64,000 nt of DNA, taken from assembly GCA_937922435.1 (NCBI GenBank), contig CAKZVT010000047.1, positions 8,938-72,937 on the forward strand, given 5' to 3'. Below are positions 56,477 through 63,961 of the stretch, piece by piece. The stretch comes from an uncultured Prevotella sp. GTDB lineage: Bacteria; Bacteroidota; Bacteroidia; Bacteroidales; Bacteroidaceae. The position numbers were made by a program, and so were the translations under genes. The notes beneath the pieces are model-generated. The model saw nothing but the letters and a program-made list of their open reading frames with translations. It did not search any database and had not been told where the DNA came from. How positions within the stretch are numbered: the stretch's first letter is position 1; each line of letters starts with the position of its first letter.

Positions 56477-56520
56477 CTAAAAATATGCCAAACGTTGACA
56501 AACGTTCGGTATTAATTTAG

Positions 56521-56528
56521 TATTTTTG
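56521..56528 (+). promoter_or_regulatory. -7 box for nnr, giving a near-leaderless mRNA
   Basis: TATTTTTG five bases before ATG 56534, so the transcript would have almost no leader. It is divergent from the hpt promoter. Confidence 0.6.
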
Positions 56529-56533
56529 CACTG

Positions 56534-58051
56534 ATGAAGGTTTTTACAAGCGCTCAAATTCGTGAGCTTGACAAGTATACTATAGAGCATGAACCAGTCA
56601 GTTCGTTTGACTTGATGGAGCGTGCGGCAAGGGCTATTGCGCGTGCGATAACCGACACATGGGGTACGGATACGCCTGTTGTCGTATTCGCCGGGCCGGG
56701 CAACAATGGCGGTGACGCTTTGGCTGTGGCAAGGATGCTTGCCGAACAAAGGTATTCTGTAAGCGTTTATTTGTTCAATATTAATGGAAATCTGTCTGAA
56801 GACTGCAAGGCCAACCGGCAGAAAGTGTCAGGTTGTAAGGCCATTAAGGCTTTTACAGAGGTTGTTGACGAGTTTGACCCGCCGCAGTTGGACAATGGCA
56901 TGTTGGTGGTTGACGGTTTGTTCGGTTCTGGTTTGAACAAGCCTCTTGCCGGAGGTTTCGCCTCTTTGGTGAAATACATCAACCAGTCGCCAGCCACGGT
57001 GGTGAGCATAGATGTGCCTTCGGGACTTATGGCCGAAGACAATACATATAATGTAAGGGCCAATATCATAAGGGCTGATGTTACGTTGACATTACAGAAC
57101 GTTAAACTCTCTTTCCTTTTCCCTGAAAACCAAAAGTTTATAGGAAAACTTAAAGTCCTCGACATACGCTTGAGCAAGGAAGGCATGGATGCCATTCAGT
57201 CGCATTATAGCATGTTGGAGGAGGGCGAACTCCGTCCGCGTCTTTTACTCCGTGGCGACTTTGTGCACAAGGGCGACATGGGCAACGCGCTGATTGTCGC
57301 AGGCAGCTACGGCATGGCAGGTGCGGCTGTGCTTGCGACGAAGGCGTGTCTTAGGAGTGGGGCAGGCAAGGTTACGGTGTGCACGCCTCGCCGTAACAAC
57401 GCTATCATGCAGGTGTCCGTGCCTGAAGCCGTAATGTGCATAGGCAAGGATGACTCTTACTTTTCTGAAGCTGTCGACTCTTCAGGTTTTGATGCTGTTG
57501 GCATAGGCCCCGGATTGGGACAGCAAGAGACGTCTGCCATAGCCCTTATAACGCAGATACGCCGCACGCAAGCTCCAATTGTGATTGATGCCGACGGCCT
57601 GAATATGCTTGCAAGTCATAGGGCTTGGCTGCAGCAATTGCCCAAAGGCATAGTCCTTACGCCGCATCCAAGGGAGTTCGAGCGTCTTGCAGGCAGTCAT
57701 TTCAGTGACAGTTACGAGCGCCTAAGTAGCGCACGCGATATGGCCGAGCGCCTGCAAGCCTACATAATATTAAAAGGACATTACTCTGCCTTGTGCATGC
57801 CTGATGGCAAAGTCGTATTCAATACTACTGGCAATTCCGGCATGGCTACCGCCGGCAGCGGCGATGTTCTCACGGGAATCATCACCGGTTTACTGGCGCG
57901 TGGCTACAATCAGACCGATGCCTGTATGCTCGGCATGTACCTGCACGGCCTTGCCGGCGACCTTGCCGCTAAGGAGTTGGGCGTGGAGTGCCTTGTCGCC
58001 AGCGACATAATAAAGTTCCTTCCGCAGGCATTCAGCCGTCTTGTTGATTGA
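56534..58051 (+). CDS. nnr: Bifunctional NAD(P)H-hydrate epimerase / ADP-dependent NAD(P)H-hydrate dehydratase
   Basis: A 505-residue repair enzyme. The N-terminal YjeF epimerase domain (residues 1-215; VVFAGPGNNGGDALAVARML, VDGLFGSGLNKPLAGGFASL) and C-terminal YjeF/carbohydrate-kinase-like dehydratase domain (residues 225-505; NALIVAGSYGMAGAAVLATK, VIDADGLNMLASH, GIVLTPHPREFERLAG, NSGMATAGSGDVLTGIITGL). It repairs hydrated NADH and NADPH. The ATG is nearly at the transcription start. DUF4831 follows 32 bases downstream. Confidence 0.95.
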   Translation: MKVFTSAQIRELDKYTIEHEPVSSFDLMERAARAIARAITDTWGTDTPVVVFAGPGNNGGDALAVARMLAEQRYSVSVYLFNINGNLSEDCKANRQKVSGCKAIKAFTEVVDEFDPPQLDNGMLVVDGLFGSGLNKPLAGGFASLVKYINQSPATVVSIDVPSGLMAEDNTYNVRANIIRADVTLTLQNVKLSFLFPENQKFIGKLKVLDIRLSKEGMDAIQSHYSMLEEGELRPRLLLRGDFVHKGDMGNALIVAGSYGMAGAAVLATKACLRSGAGKVTVCTPRRNNAIMQVSVPEAVMCIGKDDSYFSEAVDSSGFDAVGIGPGLGQQETSAIALITQIRRTQAPIVIDADGLNMLASHRAWLQQLPKGIVLTPHPREFERLAGSHFSDSYERLSSARDMAERLQAYIILKGHYSALCMPDGKVVFNTTGNSGMATAGSGDVLTGIITGLLARGYNQTDACMLGMYLHGLAGDLAAKELGVECLVASDIIKFLPQAFSRLVD

Positions 58052-58083
58052 AAAAAAACATAATATTTATTTTGCATAACGAC

Positions 58084-59145
58084 ATGAAGAACCTTATCAT
58101 CGCTTTTTTATTGCTTGTGTCATGCTGCCCGGCCGTGCTTGCACAAAGAGGCAAGGCTGTGGCCGAGGGTACGGCTTACTACCTTCCGCGTACAGAGTTG
58201 CGTTTTACAGTGAAGATTGAGAAGACGTCATATACGCCTGGAGAGTTTGCCGTTTATGCGGAGAAATACATGAAGATGGACAATGTGGGCATGCAGCCTG
58301 TCGTGTCTTACCGCATATTGGGGCTCGGCATTAATTCCGTAGGCGAGCGTGACACTTCCAAATTCTACGTGTTGCCTACCGACTCCAAGCACAACATACA
58401 GACCGTTGATATAGACGACAACAGCGTCTTGCTTGCGGTCAACGCCGACCCGAAAGTCGTGGAGCTGCCCGAGCCGTTCAAGCCTGCGCCGAAACCTGCG
58501 CGCCTTAATCCGCGCGATTACATGAACGAAGACATCCTTTCGGCTGGAAGTTCGGCGAAGATGGCCGAGCTTTGCGCCCTTGAGATTTATGACATACGCG
58601 ATAGCAAGAGCCTGCTTAACAAGGGGCAGGCCGACTTCATGCCCAAGGACGGCGAGCAGCTGCGTATAATGCTGGCAAACCTTGAGACGCAGGAGAACGC
58701 CTTGATGCAGCTTTTCGGCGGTGTCACAGAGCGCGACACGATGGAGGCCGTGGTGAGGTTCGTGCCCACGAAGCCTGTCGAGAAGCAGTTGCTTTTCCGC
58801 TTTTCAAAGTGGATGGGCATAACCGATGCCGACGACCTTGGCGGCGAGCCTTATTATATAACAGTGGAGGACAAGCACGTTACGCCTTCCATTCATGAGG
58901 AACTGTTAAGCCAGAAGAAAGCGAAAGACAACGGCGGACTTTACGTCAATCTGCCCGGGAAAATACAGGTTACCCTCTATCGGGGCAACGAGCAGTGGGC
59001 GGCTTACGAGCTTTATGCCGCCCAGTTCGGCACTGTTGCGGCTCTGGATGGCGACCTTTTCGGCAAGAAACTGTTTACAAGCGTTGTCCTCAATCCCGTT
59101 ACCGGCAATCTGGAGAGCATCGGGATTGACAACGCCAAGAAGTGA
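58084..59145 (+). CDS. DUF4831 family exported protein
   Basis: A 353-residue protein with signal peptide LIIAFLLLVSCCPAVLAQ. The mature part begins with YYLPRTELRFTVKIEKTSYT, then PGEFAVYAEKYMKM, which I recognise as DUF4831, a Bacteroidota family. The C-terminal half is beta-rich (GGLYVNLPGKIQVTLYRGNE). Function unknown. I start at ATG 58084, since the upstream in-frame ATG (58048) overlaps the nnr stop and spoils the signal peptide. Probably co-transcribed with nnr; a terminator follows. Confidence 0.85.
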   Translation: MKNLIIAFLLLVSCCPAVLAQRGKAVAEGTAYYLPRTELRFTVKIEKTSYTPGEFAVYAEKYMKMDNVGMQPVVSYRILGLGINSVGERDTSKFYVLPTDSKHNIQTVDIDDNSVLLAVNADPKVVELPEPFKPAPKPARLNPRDYMNEDILSAGSSAKMAELCALEIYDIRDSKSLLNKGQADFMPKDGEQLRIMLANLETQENALMQLFGGVTERDTMEAVVRFVPTKPVEKQLLFRFSKWMGITDADDLGGEPYYITVEDKHVTPSIHEELLSQKKAKDNGGLYVNLPGKIQVTLYRGNEQWAAYELYAAQFGTVAALDGDLFGKKLFTSVVLNPVTGNLESIGIDNAKK

Positions 59146-59162
59146 CCTTGCGGCATTCATTT

Positions 59163-59202
59163 AAGGATGTTGCGCCTGCTGTGCGGCGCGGCATCCTTTT
59201 TT
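59163..59202 (+). terminator. Terminator of the nnr-DUF4831 unit
   Basis: The GGATGTTGCGCC / GGCGCGGCATCC stem (12 bp with two G-U pairs, 8-base loop) is followed by TTTTTT. Confidence 0.82.
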
Positions 59203-59295
59203 ATGTAAATAATGATTAAAAATATAGTCAGTTACGCAAGGTTGGGTGCATTGCGTGTGTTTCATTGTTGAATGGTAAAAAATAATTGCAGAATT

Positions 59296-60039
59296 ATGAA
59301 AACAATGAAATTCCTGGCCGGACTTGCTGTCGCAATGATGGCCGTGTTGTCTTTCGGCTCGTGCAACGACGATGACACTTACTACTGGTATTATCCTCCT
59401 ATGCCAAATGCCCTGGTTACGGTGAAACCCATCGAGGGCGCTGGCTTTTACATGCAGCTTGACGATACCACCACGCTTTACCCTGTAAACATGGCCGCCT
59501 CGCCTTATGGCGACAAGGAGGTTCGTGCCTTGGTGTGCTATCGCGAGGTGAAGCCTGTCAACGAATATTACGACAAGTCGGTCGAGGTAGACTGGATTGA
59601 CAGCATTCTTACCAAGAAGGCCGTGCCTTATCCTGCCGACGGCGATGTCGGGGAATACGGCGACGACCCCATCGAGATTGTGCGCGATTGGGTTAACATA
59701 GCCGAGGACGGCTACCTTACGCTGCGCTTCCGCACGCGTTGGGGCAGTACAGGCGTTGCGCATTACGTCAACCTTATCACCGGGGCAAATCCTGACGACC
59801 CGTATGAGGTTGAGTTCAAGCACAACGCTTTCGGCGATGTAAACGGCGTTGCTGGCGACGCGCTGGTGGCGTTCCGCCTGGACGGCCTGCCCGATACCGG
59901 CGGCAAGACCGTCAAGCTGACGTTGAAATACAAGTCGTACAGCGGCGATAAGACCGTGCAGTTCGACTATTGCAGCCGCAAGTCGACAACCGTTGAGGGG
60001 CAAATCGACAGGGCGGTGTACTCTTCCCGTTTGAAATGA
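59296..60039 (+). CDS. NigD-like lipoprotein
   Basis: A 247-residue lipoprotein. Lipobox LSFGSCNDDD with Cys23 and acidic surface-export residues after it. Two beta domains follow the NigD pattern: ALVTVKPIEGAGFYMQLDDT, REVKPVNEYYDKSVEVDWID, then DWVNIAEDGYLTLRFRTRWG and a C-terminal domain with VNLITGANPDDPYEVEFKHN. NigD-like proteins are cell-surface lipoproteins of unknown biochemical role, first named in a Bacteroides bacteriocin-region context. It lies upstream of the ECF sigma gene, separated by 121 bases. Confidence 0.85.
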   Translation: MKTMKFLAGLAVAMMAVLSFGSCNDDDTYYWYYPPMPNALVTVKPIEGAGFYMQLDDTTTLYPVNMAASPYGDKEVRALVCYREVKPVNEYYDKSVEVDWIDSILTKKAVPYPADGDVGEYGDDPIEIVRDWVNIAEDGYLTLRFRTRWGSTGVAHYVNLITGANPDDPYEVEFKHNAFGDVNGVAGDALVAFRLDGLPDTGGKTVKLTLKYKSYSGDKTVQFDYCSRKSTTVEGQIDRAVYSSRLK

Positions 60040-60160
60040 TGAGATATATTGTAAGGGATTAAGGCTTGGTTATCAGGCGGCCGCGCCGTCCGGCATACTG
60101 CGTTGTGTGGTGTGCCGTGGCGCAGCCTCTTGCTTTTGGGCTTTTAATCCCTCGTTTGAT

Positions 60161-60886
60161 ATGAAGGCTGGATACGGCGGATACAGTGACGGCGACCTCG
60201 TTTCGCTTTTGGGGCGTGGGGATGGCAGGGCCATGAAGTCGCTTTATGACAGGTATGTTGAGTACCTGTCGGCTGTCTGCGCCCGTTATATAGCCGACGA
60301 CAACGACCGCAAGGACGTGTTGCAGGAGTGCTTCATAAGGATTTTCACGTCGTTGGACAAGTTCGAGTTCCGCGGTGAAGGTTCTCTGAAAGCATGGATG
60401 GCAAGGATTGTTGTCAACGAGTCTTTGCGCTTTTTGAAGAAAAATTCCAATTACGGTTTTATTGAATATGAGGACATTCTGCCTGACATGGCCGACGAAC
60501 CGGAACCCGAAGGCATACCCGACGACGTGCTCAACGACATGATTCTGTCGCTTCCGCCGGGTTACCGCATGGTGTTCAACCTTTACGTGTTCGAGCGCAA
60601 GAGCCATAAGGAGATTGCCGCAATGCTCGGAATAGGCGAGAGTTCGTCGGCGTCGCAGTTCTCGCGTGCCAAGGCGTTGCTTGCCCGGAAGATGAAGGAA
60701 TACCGCGAGCGGCAGGACGACGGGAGGCTTCCCGGCCGACCGTCAGGTGCTGCGCGCACTGGCGGCGGTGTCGTTCCGCGTGGAGTTCCACGGCAGGGTG
60801 GGGCGTCGCAGCCGGGTAACGGCCTTAAGCCGTTTGGCCGGGCTGTCGCCTTCGCGTATTCGTCTTTATTCGGTTTGTCCGTCTGA
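60161..60886 (+). CDS. ECF RNA polymerase sigma factor
   Basis: A 241-residue sigma-70 family protein. Region 2 (residues about 25-95): AMKSLYDRYVEYLSAVCARY, DRKDVLQECFIRIFTSLDKF, SLKAWMARIVVNESLRFLKK. Region 4 (about 125-180): LPPGYRMVFNLYVFERKSHK, EIAAMLGIGESSSASQFSRA. I start at ATG 60161, since the longer frame adds an unrelated leader. The C-terminus is odd: after KEYRERQ there are about 56 extra low-complexity residues (GRPSGAARTGGGVVPRGVP..., ending FAYSSLFGLSV), where ECF factors normally stop. It is followed 15 bases later by the dual-membrane protein that probably holds it inactive. Confidence 0.92.
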   Translation: MKAGYGGYSDGDLVSLLGRGDGRAMKSLYDRYVEYLSAVCARYIADDNDRKDVLQECFIRIFTSLDKFEFRGEGSLKAWMARIVVNESLRFLKKNSNYGFIEYEDILPDMADEPEPEGIPDDVLNDMILSLPPGYRMVFNLYVFERKSHKEIAAMLGIGESSSASQFSRAKALLARKMKEYRERQDDGRLPGRPSGAARTGGGVVPRGVPRQGGASQPGNGLKPFGRAVAFAYSSLFGLSV

Positions 60887-60901
60887 AAAAATCTGTGTAT
60901 C

Positions 60902-62182
60902 ATGGAACAACAATGGATAGAATATCTTAGGAAACGCTTTGCCGACCGTAAGGCCGCGCCGCCCGACGGGCTTTGGGAGGCCGTGCAGGCAGCCATGAAT
61001 TGCGTGCCAGCCGGTAACGGCAGTGCTGAAAAGCGCCGCCGCCGTGCCGCAGTCGTGCCAATGTGGCGCCGCCGCGCCGTGGCTGTGGCAGCGTGTGTGG
61101 TGGCTTTGGCGGCTACGGTGTGGTATTTTTCCGTCCGCAGGGGCGTACCTTATTCCGCAGTTGGCGTAGCTCCTGCTGTTGAAGTGTCCGCAGGCGGGCT
61201 TGCCAAGGCTACCGTTCCTGCCGCTGATGGCGGTGTGCTGCAGTCTGCTGCTGCCGCCGTAAGGCGTGTTGTGCCGGTTGCCGCCGCTCTTGACGGCGGC
61301 GGGCAAAGCGTCGTTCAGCCGTCGGCCGACAGCGTTGCTGTGGCTGTAGCCGATGAAACCGGCTGTGGCGACGCTGCTGAAGACAGGCGCGGGCATGGCG
61401 GAGAGAGCGTTGTCGTAAGGCGCGAACCTTCCCGTGACGGTTCGCGTGGCGGCGAAGGCCGCAACCTTCTGGCTTCAGCCGACGGCGTGCATACACGTGG
61501 CGGAGGTGTCTCGGTGTTGCTTTACGGTGGCGGTTTTACCTCTATCGGAGGTTCTACAGGCAATACGGGCGCGTCGTTCCGTCCATATACTATGCTGCAA
61601 GATGGCAGCCAGGACAATGGCATCATGCTGCTGTCTGCCGTCACTGGCAGCAGGGAGGCCGCTGAGGTGCGTGTAAAGCACCGCCACCCGGTAAAGGTCG
61701 GTGCGTCGGTGCGTTTCGACTTGCCTGGGCGTTTCGGCGTCGAGACCGGCATGAACTATTCTTACCATTCGTCAGACATTGCTTCGGGCGACGATTCCGG
61801 CGGTTATTTCACGGAGCAGAAGCTGCATTATGTAGGCATACCGGTGGCCGTCAGTTACGATATCTGGCATACCGACTTCCTTGAGGTTTACGCTTCGGCA
61901 GGCGGCGCGGTTGAGTTTTGCGTGTCGGGCAAGTCGCATACGGAGACCAAGTCGGGCAATGCCGTGGTGGCCAAGACCGACGCCGATGTGCGCGACGGGC
62001 GGCCGCAGTGGTCGGTCGGGGCTTCCGCCGGTGTGCAGTATAATGTCAGCGATGTGGTCGGCGTTTATGTAGAGCCGGGCGTGAGCTATTATTTTGACAA
62101 TGGCAGCGGTGTCAGTACAATCTACAAGGATAAGCCGTTCAACTTCAATCTCAACGTCGGCCTGCGTTTCACTGTCAGGTAA
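60902..62182 (+). CDS. Predicted dual-membrane-spanning anti-sigma factor (Dma-like)
   Basis: A 426-residue protein with four parts: a cytoplasmic N-terminus (1-58; WIEYLRKRFADRKAAPPDGL, then a basic patch before the membrane), one inner-membrane helix (59-77; AVAVAACVVALAATVWYF), a disordered Ala/Gly/Val-rich periplasmic linker (80-200), and a C-terminal outer-membrane barrel (about 202-426; VSVLLYGGGF, VGASVRFDLPGRFGVETGMN, LHYVGIPVAVSYDIW, NFNLNVGLRFTV, ending in a Bacteroidota barrel-like F-x-V-R). This is the layout of the recently described Dma anti-sigma proteins of Bacteroides, which tie an ECF sigma factor to the outer membrane. The sigma gene lies 15 bases upstream. Function is inferred from layout and context. 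Confidence 0.82.
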   Translation: MEQQWIEYLRKRFADRKAAPPDGLWEAVQAAMNCVPAGNGSAEKRRRRAAVVPMWRRRAVAVAACVVALAATVWYFSVRRGVPYSAVGVAPAVEVSAGGLAKATVPAADGGVLQSAAAAVRRVVPVAAALDGGGQSVVQPSADSVAVAVADETGCGDAAEDRRGHGGESVVVRREPSRDGSRGGEGRNLLASADGVHTRGGGVSVLLYGGGFTSIGGSTGNTGASFRPYTMLQDGSQDNGIMLLSAVTGSREAAEVRVKHRHPVKVGASVRFDLPGRFGVETGMNYSYHSSDIASGDDSGGYFTEQKLHYVGIPVAVSYDIWHTDFLEVYASAGGAVEFCVSGKSHTETKSGNAVVAKTDADVRDGRPQWSVGASAGVQYNVSDVVGVYVEPGVSYYFDNGSGVSTIYKDKPFNFNLNVGLRFTVR

Positions 62183-62197
62183 TCATTGTCTCACGCT

Positions 62198-62470
62198 ATG
62201 TTTACAGTTCTGTTAATCATGCTTTGCGGCATAGCGGCAGGCCGCCTTTTGCGTGGCCGCGGCCGCTCGTTCGTGTCGCGTGCCATAACCGTTCTCATCT
62301 GGCTGCTGCTATTCCTGCTCGGCATAGAGGTCGGCGCCAATCCCCGTGTGGTCGGTTCGCTCGGCAGCCTCGGCGTTGAGGCCGCCGTGCTTGCCGTCTT
62401 TGCCGTGCTCGGGTGCGCCGTGCTTTGCCGCCTGCTGTTCAGGGAAAGGAGGGTGAAGGAGGAGCAGTGA
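62198..62470 (+). CDS. lysO: LysO family transporter, N-terminal subunit
   Basis: A 90-residue protein with three membrane helices (FTVLLIMLCGIAAGRLL, ITVLIWLLLFLLGIEVGANP, VEAAVLAVFAVLGCAVLCRL). It matches the N-terminal part of LysO (DUF340), the lysine exporter, which in Bacteroidota is encoded as two proteins. Start ATG 62198. The second gene follows after a 91-base tandem-word spacer. Confidence 0.8.
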   Translation: MFTVLLIMLCGIAAGRLLRGRGRSFVSRAITVLIWLLLFLLGIEVGANPRVVGSLGSLGVEAAVLAVFAVLGCAVLCRLLFRERRVKEEQ

Positions 62471-62561
62471 AAAGTGAAAAATCCATTTGCTTCCCGGTAT
62501 TCCCTGTTCTCCCTATTTCTTAACTCTTAATTCTTAACTCTTAATTCTTAACTCTTCACTC
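62471..62561. repeat. Mixed tandem words between the two lysO genes
   Basis: GTGAAAAGTGAAAAATCC, then CCCTGTTCTCCC words, then TTCTTAACTCTTAATTCTTA and ACTCTTAATTCTTAACTCTT. One arm of the TTAAG family is present without its complement. The next gene's TTG start is directly joined to the end of the array. Confidence 0.7.
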
Positions 62562-63167
62562 TTGAAGTCCAGTCTTGTCATAGTCTCGTTTTTCGTCGTC
62601 GGCACGCTTGTAGGCGTCTCCGGCATCGCTCCTGGGTGGCTTGCGTCAGGCTCTGATGTCAGTTTCTACGCCCTATGCGCCCTCATGTTCTTTGTCGGAG
62701 TGAGCGTAGGCGGCGACTCGTCAGTGCTCCGCAGCATCCGTACGGTCAGTCCGCGCTTGCTCCTTCTGCCCCTTGTCACGGTGGCCGGCACGCTTGGCGG
62801 CGTGGCCGTTGCCGGCCTGCTCTTTCCCCACCGCAGCCTTACCGACTGCCTTGCCGTAGGCTCGGGCTTCGGTTATTATTCGCTTTCGAGCATCTTCATC
62901 ACCGAATACCGCGGCGCGGAACTTGGCACTGTGGCCCTGCTCGCCAACATCTCGCGCGAACTGCTGACGCTGCTCTGCGCACCGCTGCTCGCCCGTTGGT
63001 TCGGCCACCTTGCGCCAATCTCCGCCGGAGGGGCTACAACGATGGATACCACGCTGCCCATCATCACGCGCACGTCGGGCAATGCTTACGTTGTTTTGTC
63101 TGTCTTCCACGGCTTCGTGGTCGACTTCAGCGTGCCGTTTCTCGTCACTTTCTTTTGCAGTCTGTAA
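62562..63167 (+). CDS. lysO: LysO family transporter, C-terminal subunit
   Basis: A 201-residue inner-membrane protein with about five helices. It starts LVIVSFFVVGTLVGVSGIAP, then YALCALMFFVGVSVGGDSSV, the family signature LAVGSGFGYYSLSSIFITEY, LGTVALLANISRELLTLLCA, and GATTMDTTLPIITRTSGN. This is the larger half of the LysO lysine exporter. The best start is TTG 62562 (MKSSLVIVSFF), as there is no suitable ATG. The initiation codon lies at the end of a TTAACTCTTCACTC tandem array. Confidence 0.82.
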   Translation: MKSSLVIVSFFVVGTLVGVSGIAPGWLASGSDVSFYALCALMFFVGVSVGGDSSVLRSIRTVSPRLLLLPLVTVAGTLGGVAVAGLLFPHRSLTDCLAVGSGFGYYSLSSIFITEYRGAELGTVALLANISRELLTLLCAPLLARWFGHLAPISAGGATTMDTTLPIITRTSGNAYVVLSVFHGFVVDFSVPFLVTFFCSL

Positions 63168-63441
63168 CCTCTTGATTTCCAATATTATACGTTTGCATTC
63201 CAAAATGTTGTTCTAAGTTGTCATCAGCCTTTTTGTCTGAAATGCGATGCCAATGTATTACATATTTTAATAATTCGTACCGGGTGGGTGATTTATGTTA
63301 ATAAGTTTTTTATAAATGATAAAACACTGGTGCTTTGACTGTTTTTTATGCTTGTTTGTTGACAACGGATTGCAAATTGAGTAGTTTTTGCTCGTGTGCC
63401 ATGCGGCTTTTGTTTTTCTGACTGTAAGCGTTTGGCATTGC
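63168..63441. other. Spacer with no recognised gene
   Basis: AT-rich sequence after lysO. Short open frames around 63388-63816 run across the 22-bp-period repeat and have no support. TTGTTGACAACGGATTGC at about 63355-63375 is a weak version of the box flanking other repeat copies. Confidence 0.4.
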
Positions 63442-63485
63442 AAAAGGCCACCTTTCAGCGTGCGAAAGACGGCCTTTTACAACGC
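63442..63485. repeat. 22-bp-period repeat, copy 10 (two units)
   Basis: Units start at 63442 and 63464 (AAAAGGCCACCTTTCAGCG, GAAAGACGGCCTTTTACAAC), with a possible decayed unit at 63420. The stretch from 63486 to about 63830 holds nothing I recognise. Confidence 0.78.
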
Positions 63486-63840
63486 AATTTGCCGTGTTTT
63501 AGACCGTAAGCAAACGCGTCTGTTCCGCTTACAGATGTTGTTCTTCGGAGTTGTTTGCATTGTCAATTGTAAGCGTTGGCGCGCTGTTTGCTTAGTGTTT
63601 TTTGCCGTGCTCTCGGCCCGGCGTTTGCCTGTTGCGCCTTGGCCGCGCCTTTATACCTTATTATATAAATATAAAAGGCGGCTGCAAGCGTCTCCTGGCA
63701 AATGGCGGCAGGCATGTCCGCGCTTCTTTTTCAATGGTTCGTCCTGTGATGTGCGGCCATTGGGGAAGGGTGGCTTCATTGTCTCACAAACGGCAGGTTT
63801 TGGCGTTCTAAGGTAAAATATGGTTGATTTAAGTCAAAAA

Positions 63841-63854
63841 TATAATAATTTTGC
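63841..63854 (+). promoter_or_regulatory. Possible upstream promoter P1 of an rRNA operon
   Basis: TATAATAATTTTGC contains a TAATTTTG -7 box about 60 bases upstream of the stronger consensus promoter; a TTG about 20 bases before it could be its -33 element. Tandem promoters are common for rRNA operons. Confidence 0.4.
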
Positions 63855-63883
63855 AATGTTTTTGAAAAATTCTTGGCGAAATA

Positions 63884-63915
63884 TTTGCAAGATTGGGACA
63901 AACCCCTTACCTTTG
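63884..63915 (+). promoter_or_regulatory. Perfect-consensus promoter, probably for an rRNA operon
   Basis: TTTG at 63884-63887, exactly 20 bases, then TACCTTTG at 63908-63915. Followed by a boxA-like antitermination site and the start of a leader that continues past the window. Confidence 0.75.
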
Positions 63916-63948
63916 CATTCGCTTTCACTTCAAAACGAAGTTGTAAGC

Positions 63949-63961
63949 GCGTTCTTTGACA
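63949..63961 (+). promoter_or_regulatory. boxA-like antitermination site of an rRNA leader
   Basis: GCGTTCTTTGACA resembles the boxA element (TGCTCTTTAACA in E. coli) and the TTCTTTGACA seen shortly before 16S rRNA in Bacteroidota. The 16S gene itself is not in the window. Confidence 0.65.

Noticed and set aside
62198..63167. lysO as a gene broken by a frameshift
   Set aside because: The two frames are separated by 91 bases of spacer and correspond to the two-protein form of LysO common in this phylum, so both are treated as intact genes.
63388..63816. 142-codon open frame before the rRNA promoter
   Set aside because: Its N-terminal part translates the 22-bp repeat (KRPPFSVRKTAFYNA), a product seen in several spurious frames here; the rest has no motif.
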